From contig PWEB01000154.1 in NCBI GenBank assembly GCA_003553305.1, positions 1 to 9,603 on the forward strand: a stretch of 9,603 nucleotides of DNA, given 5' to 3'. The position numbers were made by a program, and so were the translations under genes. This DNA comes from Syntrophomonadaceae bacterium (lineage in GTDB: Bacteria > Bacillota > Dethiobacteria > DTU022). Position 1 is the first letter of the stretch. Each line of letters begins with the position of its first letter. The notes under the pieces were generated by a model. It saw nothing but the letters and a program-made list of their open reading frames with translations, made no database searches and was not told the origin of the DNA. Positions 5,838 through 9,603 of the stretch are shown piece by piece.

Positions 5838-6707
5838 TTAAGAATCCATTTCAAGACGAGAAAATTCGCCTGACTGCATATCGATCATTAACATTATTCC
5901 TGAGGGCAAAACACCATCCAGCCCAGCCAGGATTTTTACCGTTTCGCCGGCCTGCCATGAGGCAAGCATAGCAGGTGTAGCAGCTGGATTGCCAAGTTGG
6001 GCTTCTGCGCCCTTACTTGCACCTCTTTCGGCAGCGTCACCGTAAATTTTAGCCATCATAGGATATCCCGGCCTGATTACAGCCATTTGCCCTAAAAAAC
6101 CGGCGATTGCGCCGTGAACCATGATTATATTCATTTCCTGGCAGGCGCTTTCCAGATCAAAACGGGAAGGCAGACTGTCAAGACAGTCAACTATAAGATT
6201 ACAATCTGAATATATTTCAAGCATCTTAGCCTTGTCAGCATGGCAGTGATAAGTATTTACTTCTATAGAATGGTTAATTGCAGAAATTCTTTTTTTAGCA
6301 GCTTCCGCTTTAGATTCGCGCATATTGCTTTCTGTAGCAAGCAACTGCCGATTTAGATTGCTTTCAGTAAAGCTGTCTCCATCAACAATGACCATCCTGC
6401 CTATACCCATACGGGCTAATAATTCAAGAGCAAAACCGCCTAATCCGCCGGCGCCTAAAACTCCCACTTTTGAATTAAGCAAGCAGGCTTGCCCCGCCAA
6501 TCCGACGGTCCCAATACTGCGCTGGTATCTTTCCGGGATGATATCCTGCTCCAAGGCAGCTAATTCGATCAGACGTCCGGGAATTTTATGCTGCCTTTCC
6601 AGATCTTTGGTAACCTCCAGGGGTAAAAAACGGTAATTTTCTCCCACCGGATTTGTGCCTTCTAACGAAGCTTCCTGAGTTGATTTATAAAGTGCATCTG
6701 CTCCCAT
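5838..6707 (-). CDS. HesA/MoeB/ThiF-family E1-like adenylyltransferase
   Basis: Members activate the C-terminus of a small ubiquitin-like sulfur carrier (ThiS, MoaD or similar) by ATP-dependent adenylation. Of 289 residues, the first about 55 are a poorly conserved extension. ERYQRSIGTVGLAGQ (59-73) matches the family RY.RQ....G..GQ motif. The nucleotide-binding loop is GAGGLG (85-90), then VDGD (108-111), NLNRQ (117-121), the conserved K133, and DCLD (174-177). The C-terminal SWQAGETVKIL resembles the family's SLQA.E..K.L. The two CxxC zinc pairs of MoeB and ThiF are absent, and no cysteine occurs in the crossover-loop region (about 212-245), where the family's sulfur-transfer cysteine usually lies. 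No carrier gene (thiS or moaD) is nearby. It starts at ATG after an AGGTGG Shine-Dalgarno, 54 bases from rsfS. Family membership is firm; the substrate is unknown. Confidence 0.85.
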   Translation of the reverse strand: MGADALYKSTQEASLEGTNPVGENYRFLPLEVTKDLERQHKIPGRLIELAALEQDIIPERYQRSIGTVGLAGQACLLNSKVGVLGAGGLGGFALELLARMGIGRMVIVDGDSFTESNLNRQLLATESNMRESKAEAAKKRISAINHSIEVNTYHCHADKAKMLEIYSDCNLIVDCLDSLPSRFDLESACQEMNIIMVHGAIAGFLGQMAVIRPGYPMMAKIYGDAAERGASKGAEAQLGNPAATPAMLASWQAGETVKILAGLDGVLPSGIMLMIDMQSGEFSRLEMDS

Positions 6708-6740
6708 AATAAATCACCACCTGTAATCATTAATGTCTAC

Positions 6741-6766
6741 CTTAAAAAGCAGAAAACCTTTTTAAG
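6741..6766 (-). other. Inverted repeat spanning the rsfS stop codon
   Basis: A perfect 9-base inverted repeat, CTTAAAAAG (6766-6758) and CTTTTTAAG (6749-6741), has an 8-base loop. The TAA stop of rsfS (6764-6762) lies inside the 5' arm. It is AU-rich with no U-tract after the stem beyond the one within its 3' arm. It may be a weak attenuator between rsfS and the ThiF-like gene, an RNA-processing site, or an affect on termination of translation; nothing in the sequence decides this. Confidence 0.4.
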
Positions 6767-7127
6767 TATTGCTTAAATCAACTTTTGGTGATTCATACCA
6801 GAGCCTTTCCAGGTCATAAAATTCTCTTGCTTCCAGCTGAAAGATGTGAATCACCAAACTTCCGTAATCCAAAACAACCCACCAGCCTTCCCGGTAACCT
6901 TCAATGCGTAATGCGTGATAACCCTCCTGTTTCAGGGTTTCAATCAAGTTGTCACAAATTGCATGGACCTGTACTGTTGAAGCACCGCTTCCAATTAAGA
7001 AGTAATCAGCAATAATAGACATCTTACCAACTTCCAACAGGCGTATGTCCTGTGCCTTTTTTTCTGCTGCTAATTCTACAGCATAGAAGGCCAGTTCCCG
7101 GGAGCCACTATCTGGTTCCCATGTCAA
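6762..7127 (-). CDS. rsfS: Ribosomal silencing factor RsfS
   Basis: RsfS (RsfA, YbeB, YqeL) binds ribosomal protein uL14 on the large subunit and blocks joining with the small subunit when nutrients are short. The 121-residue product matches the family from end to end: AVELAAEKKAQDIRLLEVG, then the core DYFLIGSGASTVQVHAICDNL, then GWWVVLDYGSLVIHIFQLEAREFYDLERLW, the typical C-terminal signature. The start is TTG at 7127, ten bases after AAAGGAG, and an in-frame TGA lies just upstream of it. The ATG five bases downstream is in another frame. It sits directly after yqeK (55-base gap), the usual nadD-yqeK-rsfS order in Bacillota. Confidence 0.96.
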   Translation of the reverse strand: MTWEPDSGSRELAFYAVELAAEKKAQDIRLLEVGKMSIIADYFLIGSGASTVQVHAICDNLIETLKQEGYHALRIEGYREGWWVVLDYGSLVIHIFQLEAREFYDLERLWYESPKVDLSNT

Positions 7128-7182
7128 ATATAATCAACTCCTTTAAAAAAATTATGAACTGAGTAGTTAAGCCATTTGACAT

Positions 7183-7788
7183 TTATCCTAAATTATGCTC
7201 CCTTAGCATAAACAGAAGCCAATTCCGAAATGCAACTGAGCGCGGATGCAGAAGTAGTTTTCTCTCAAGCACTGCTTTAATTGCAAACTCTACAGCCTCA
7301 AGCAGTGCCTGGTCAAAATTCACATAAGCTAGCTCTCTTATTTTTTCTACTCCGCTAAAATCTCGGCCTTTTTCGATGTAGTCAGCTAAATAAATCATTT
7401 TTTCCAAACTGCTCATTCCACTTCGGCCGGTAGTATGATAAGTTACTGCCCGAAGCACTTCCGAGTCAGTTACCTGCAACTCTTTTTTAAGCAAGGCAGC
7501 TCCGATTGGAGCATGTAATAAGCGGTCTTCCTGGAGGGTAAACCGGTCTAGTGAAATATCCAGTTCTTCTGCTTTTTTAATCAGTTCAGAGCTGCTATAG
7601 TGCTTGCCATAATCGTGCACAATACCAGCAAAAAAAGCTTTTTGCACATCAATTTCGTAATGTTCAGCCAGGGATGCAGCTGCTTCTGCCACACCAAGAG
7701 AATGCCGGTATAGTTTCTCGTCCAGAATTTCTTTCATCAATTTATGATACCTGTCAACCATCTTATCATTATCAAAATTATTCAACAT
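7183..7788 (-). CDS. yqeK: YqeK-type HD phosphohydrolase (symmetrical Ap4A hydrolase)
   Basis: YqeK enzymes cut diadenosine tetraphosphate into two ADP, keeping this alarmone low. The 201-residue protein has the HD-domain metal ligands in order: H29 in YRHSLGVAEAA, H58-D59 in GIVHDYGK, H92 in LLHAPIGAALL, H118 in VTYHTTGR, and D136 in YLADYIEKGR. These are the motifs that separate YqeK from other HD proteins. ATG at 7788 has no good Shine-Dalgarno (an AAAGGATTGAG lies about 27 bases upstream); the ATG nine codons further in is no better. Translation may thus be weak or coupled to the preceding RRM gene, which ends 62 bases upstream. It lies between nadD and rsfS as in Bacillus, apart from the intervening RRM gene. 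Confidence 0.93.
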   Translation of the reverse strand: MLNNFDNDKMVDRYHKLMKEILDEKLYRHSLGVAEAAASLAEHYEIDVQKAFFAGIVHDYGKHYSSSELIKKAEELDISLDRFTLQEDRLLHAPIGAALLKKELQVTDSEVLRAVTYHTTGRSGMSSLEKMIYLADYIEKGRDFSGVEKIRELAYVNFDQALLEAVEFAIKAVLERKLLLHPRSVAFRNWLLFMLREHNLG

Positions 7789-7850
7789 GTATTCAATTGA
7801 AAAACTAACTGTCTCTCAATCCTTTCAGATAAAGTATAACCATTAAAAGC

Positions 7851-8102
7851 TTACTGCTCGCGTGGTTTTGCTTCATTAACAACCAATTTTCGTCCTTCCA
7901 TCTCAGCACCATCGGTTTTTTCCATCATTTCTGCCATATGCTCCTCATTAACTTCAACAAACCCATAACCACGTGAACGCCCGGTCGCTCGCTCGGTAAT
8001 AATTCTACATTCGACAACTTCACCAAACTCAGAGAAAAATTCTTCCAACTCGGTTTCCTTAGTACTCCAGGGAATGTTACCTACATAAAGCGTTTTTACC
8101 AT
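7851..8102 (-). CDS. Small single-RRM RNA-binding protein
   Basis: The 83-residue product is a single RNA-recognition motif with almost nothing else. RNP2 is LYVGNI at residues 5-10 and RNP1 is RGYGFVEV at 44-51, with the aromatic residues that stack on RNA bases (Y6, Y46, F48) in place. The spacing and the phrase EFFSEFGEVVECRIITERATGRSRG are typical of the glycine-poor bacterial RRM proteins related to cyanobacterial Rbp. Those bind single-stranded RNA and some respond to cold. It ends in a short charged tail (AKPREQ) and lacks the glycine-rich tail. GGAGG lies 11 bases before ATG. A promoter-like element is directly upstream. Target RNAs are unknown. Confidence 0.92.
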   Translation of the reverse strand: MVKTLYVGNIPWSTKETELEEFFSEFGEVVECRIITERATGRSRGYGFVEVNEEHMAEMMEKTDGAEMEGRKLVVNEAKPREQ

Positions 8103-8119
8103 TTACTTTTCCACCTCCG

Positions 8120-8147
8120 ATTATATTATACCCTATTCTTAGGTCAA
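8120..8147 (-). promoter_or_regulatory. Promoter-like element before the RRM gene
   Basis: The minus strand has TTGACC (8147-8142), 16 bases, and TATAAT (8125-8120). A second TATAAT overlaps it at 8130-8125. The predicted start would fall at about 8113-8118, right on the GGAGG (8118-8114), so the mRNA would have almost no leader before the ATG at 8102. Either a nearly leaderless message is made or the AT-rich match is fortuitous. Confidence 0.4.
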
Positions 8148-8158
8148 TAAAACCTTTT

Positions 8159-8803
8159 TTATTTACCGACTAAGTACAACCCATGGTTTTTAATATATTG
8201 CTCCACCGGTTCCGGAGTTAAATATTTAATTGTTTTGCCCAGGGCGACCCTTTCACGGATAAAAGTTGAAGAAACCGCCAGAGCTGGAATTTCTAAAAGA
8301 TGGACTTTCTGTTGCATTTCAGGACAATTGCTATCCAGGGTTTGCCGAAATAGTTCCAGTGAATAACCGGGCCGGGAAACTGCAATAAAAGTACACAATC
8401 GCAATAATTCTTCATACTCTTTCCAGGTAAAAATCTCTAAGATCGCATCGGCGCCGGTTATAAAATAAAGCTCCGGGCTGCCCTGTTCACCACAACAAAA
8501 ATGTCTGACTGTATCTATGGTATAGGTTGGTGCCTTAGCATTTATTTCAAATGAGGAAACAAAAAATGAGGGATTAGACATAACCGCCAGAGAGGTCATT
8601 AGATAACGATGTTCGGGTAAAGAGATTGAATCATGGTCCTTATGTGGAGGTGAACCGGTCGGCACAAAAATAACATAGTCCAGATCAAACTGCTGTCTTG
8701 CTTCTTCAGCAGTAACCAGGTGGCCCATGTGAATTGGATCAAAAGTTCCACCCATTAAGCCCACCCTCATAATGCCTGAATTATTATCATTTGGAAATAA
8801 CAA
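8159..8803 (-). CDS. nadD: Nicotinate-nucleotide adenylyltransferase
   Basis: NadD converts nicotinate mononucleotide and ATP to deamido-NAD, the adenylation step of NAD synthesis in the cytosol. The dinucleotide-fold motif GTFDPIHMGH is at residues 19-28 and the family motif FVPTGSPPHK follows. ISSTxIR-like SSTFIRERV near the C-terminus completes the nucleotidyltransferase signature. I place the start at TTG 8803 because AAAAGGAG (8820-8813) lies nine bases upstream, giving 214 aa. The open frame runs up to an ATG at 8851 (230 aa), which would overlap obg by 26 bases, and a later ATG at 8770 begins exactly at the conserved MRVGLMGGTFD. It follows obg, a common Bacillota pairing. Function is firm, the start is debatable. 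Confidence 0.95.
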   Translation of the reverse strand: MLFPNDNNSGIMRVGLMGGTFDPIHMGHLVTAEEARQQFDLDYVIFVPTGSPPHKDHDSISLPEHRYLMTSLAVMSNPSFFVSSFEINAKAPTYTIDTVRHFCCGEQGSPELYFITGADAILEIFTWKEYEELLRLCTFIAVSRPGYSLELFRQTLDSNCPEMQQKVHLLEIPALAVSSTFIRERVALGKTIKYLTPEPVEQYIKNHGLYLVGK

Positions 8804-8825
8804 AGATGGCAGCTCCTTTTCCCGG

Positions 8826-9603
8826 TTATTCGTAATAATCAAATTCTTCATCGCCTATCCTGACTATGTCGCCTTCTTTAATCCCCTTTTTTTTCAATTC
8901 CTGATCCAAACCAATACGACGGGTAAAATTTTGAAAACGGCGTAAAGCTTCTTCATTTTCAAAATCAGTTCTACCTGCCATGCTTTCGACTTCACTACCA
9001 CTAACATAGAAAACACCATCAACTACTTCGATCTTTAAAGGCCTGCGATCAAGATGTTCTGACTGGATCTCCTGCTCCGGTTCAACAAAATTTCTTTGTT
9101 CAGCAAGTGTATTTACCTTTTTAAATAAAAATTGAATTAGATCATCAAGGCCCTGTCCGGTAGAAGCAGAGATGCCAAAGACAGCAGTTTCTTCTTTATC
9201 AGCCTCTTCTACAGATCGCTTGAGCTTTTCTAGCTGCTCAGAACTACCGGTCAAATCCATTTTATTACCGACCACAACCCGCGGATATCCGGCCAGTCGT
9301 GAGCTAAAAACCGATAGTTCCCTATTCAGTAGGTCATAAGCTTCAGATGGATCAGGATCCACATCAGGAGTCAGATCAATCAGGAATAACAAAAGAAGGT
9401 TTCTTTCAACATGTCTTAAAAATCGATGCCCCAAACCTGCACCCCGGTGTGCTCCTTCAATCAATCCGGGCAAATCAGCCAAAATAAAATTACCCTCATC
9501 ACCAACTTTTACCATTCCTAAGTTGGGAGTAAGGGTTGTAAAAGGATAGGAAGCCACTTTCGGCTTTGCAGCTGATATACGACTGAGGAGAGTAGATTTC
9601 CCA
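8826..9603 (-). CDS. obg: GTPase Obg/CgtA, 3' part only (cut by window edge)
   Basis: Obg is an essential GTPase of large-subunit ribosome assembly, also linked to stress and ppGpp signalling. The N-terminal glycine-rich Obg fold is outside the window. The visible frame opens in the P-loop (GKSTLLS, G1), then the switch region SYPFTTLTPNLGMV. G3 is DLPGLIEGA, G4 is NKMD, and G5 is the ISAS segment. The last about 70 residues form the OCT domain (FYVSGSEVE through RFQNFTRRIGLDQELKKKGIKEGDIVRIGDEEFDYYE-type ending), found in many Gram-positive Obg proteins. The TAA stop is at 8826-8828; the frame has no interruption up to the edge. The GTG at 9557 is internal, not the true start. nadD follows within about 25 bases, so the two are probably one operon. 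Confidence 0.97.
   Translation of the reverse strand, partial: GKSTLLSRISAAKPKVASYPFTTLTPNLGMVKVGDEGNFILADLPGLIEGAHRGAGLGHRFLRHVERNLLLLFLIDLTPDVDPDPSEAYDLLNRELSVFSSRLAGYPRVVVGNKMDLTGSSEQLEKLKRSVEEADKEETAVFGISASTGQGLDDLIQFLFKKVNTLAEQRNFVEPEQEIQSEHLDRRPLKIEVVDGVFYVSGSEVESMAGRTDFENEEALRRFQNFTRRIGLDQELKKKGIKEGDIVRIGDEEFDYYE

Noticed and set aside
9557..9603. Taking the GTG at 9557 as the obg start
   Set aside because: The frame continues upstream to the window edge through the GKST P-loop, so the gene is cut off, not short.

Overview
The window looks like a conserved housekeeping block from a low-to-moderate-GC Bacillota (Firmicutes), probably an anaerobic clostridial lineage. Supporting signs are a transcription-attenuating T-box leader upstream of leuS, strong AGGAGG-type ribosome binding sites, frequent TTG and GTG starts, consensus sigma-A promoters, an Asp23-family protein, and a gene order resembling the nadD-yqeK-rsfS-comEA stretch of Bacillus. 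No species can be named from sequence alone. Every supported gene lies on the minus strand, so the transcription order runs from high to low coordinates.

Reading in that direction: the 3' part of obg (cut by the window edge at 9603); nadD; a small RRM-type RNA-binding protein gene with a promoter-like sequence in front of it; yqeK (Ap4A hydrolase, HD fold); rsfS (ribosomal silencing factor); a HesA/MoeB/ThiF-family adenylyltransferase gene; a strong promoter; the leuS T-box leader containing an intact tRNA-Ala(GGC) gene; leuS; a second strong promoter and the Asp23-family gene; a hairpin terminator; comEA; and a pyrimidine-nucleoside phosphorylase gene. The theme is ribosome assembly and translation (Obg, RsfS, LeuRS, tRNA-Ala), NAD and dinucleotide metabolism (NadD, YqeK), and then DNA uptake and nucleoside salvage (ComEA, phosphorylase).

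The most remarkable thing is at 5443-5803. A consensus promoter drives a canonical T-box leader: Stem I has a loop-E motif and the leucine specifier CUC, and there is an intact antiterminator and a competing terminator. A complete tRNA-Ala(GGC) gene, with the G3:U70 identity pair and an encoded CCA, sits between Stem I and the antiterminator, about where Stem III normally lies. No separate promoter for the tRNA was found. The tRNA therefore seems to be transcribed as part of the riboswitch: each initiation could yield tRNA-Ala, and only transcripts sensing uncharged tRNA-Leu would continue into leuS. I do not recall this arrangement being described. Its consequences (RNase P splitting the sensor, the cis CCA tail competing for the T-box bulge, short attenuated RNAs acting as tRNA precursors) are inference.

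Smaller points of interest are the RRM gene in this operon, the ThiF-like enzyme that lacks its cysteine motifs, hairpins at the rsfS stop codon and at the predicted 5' end of the asp23 mRNA, and a possible 33-codon ORF overlapping the comEA start.
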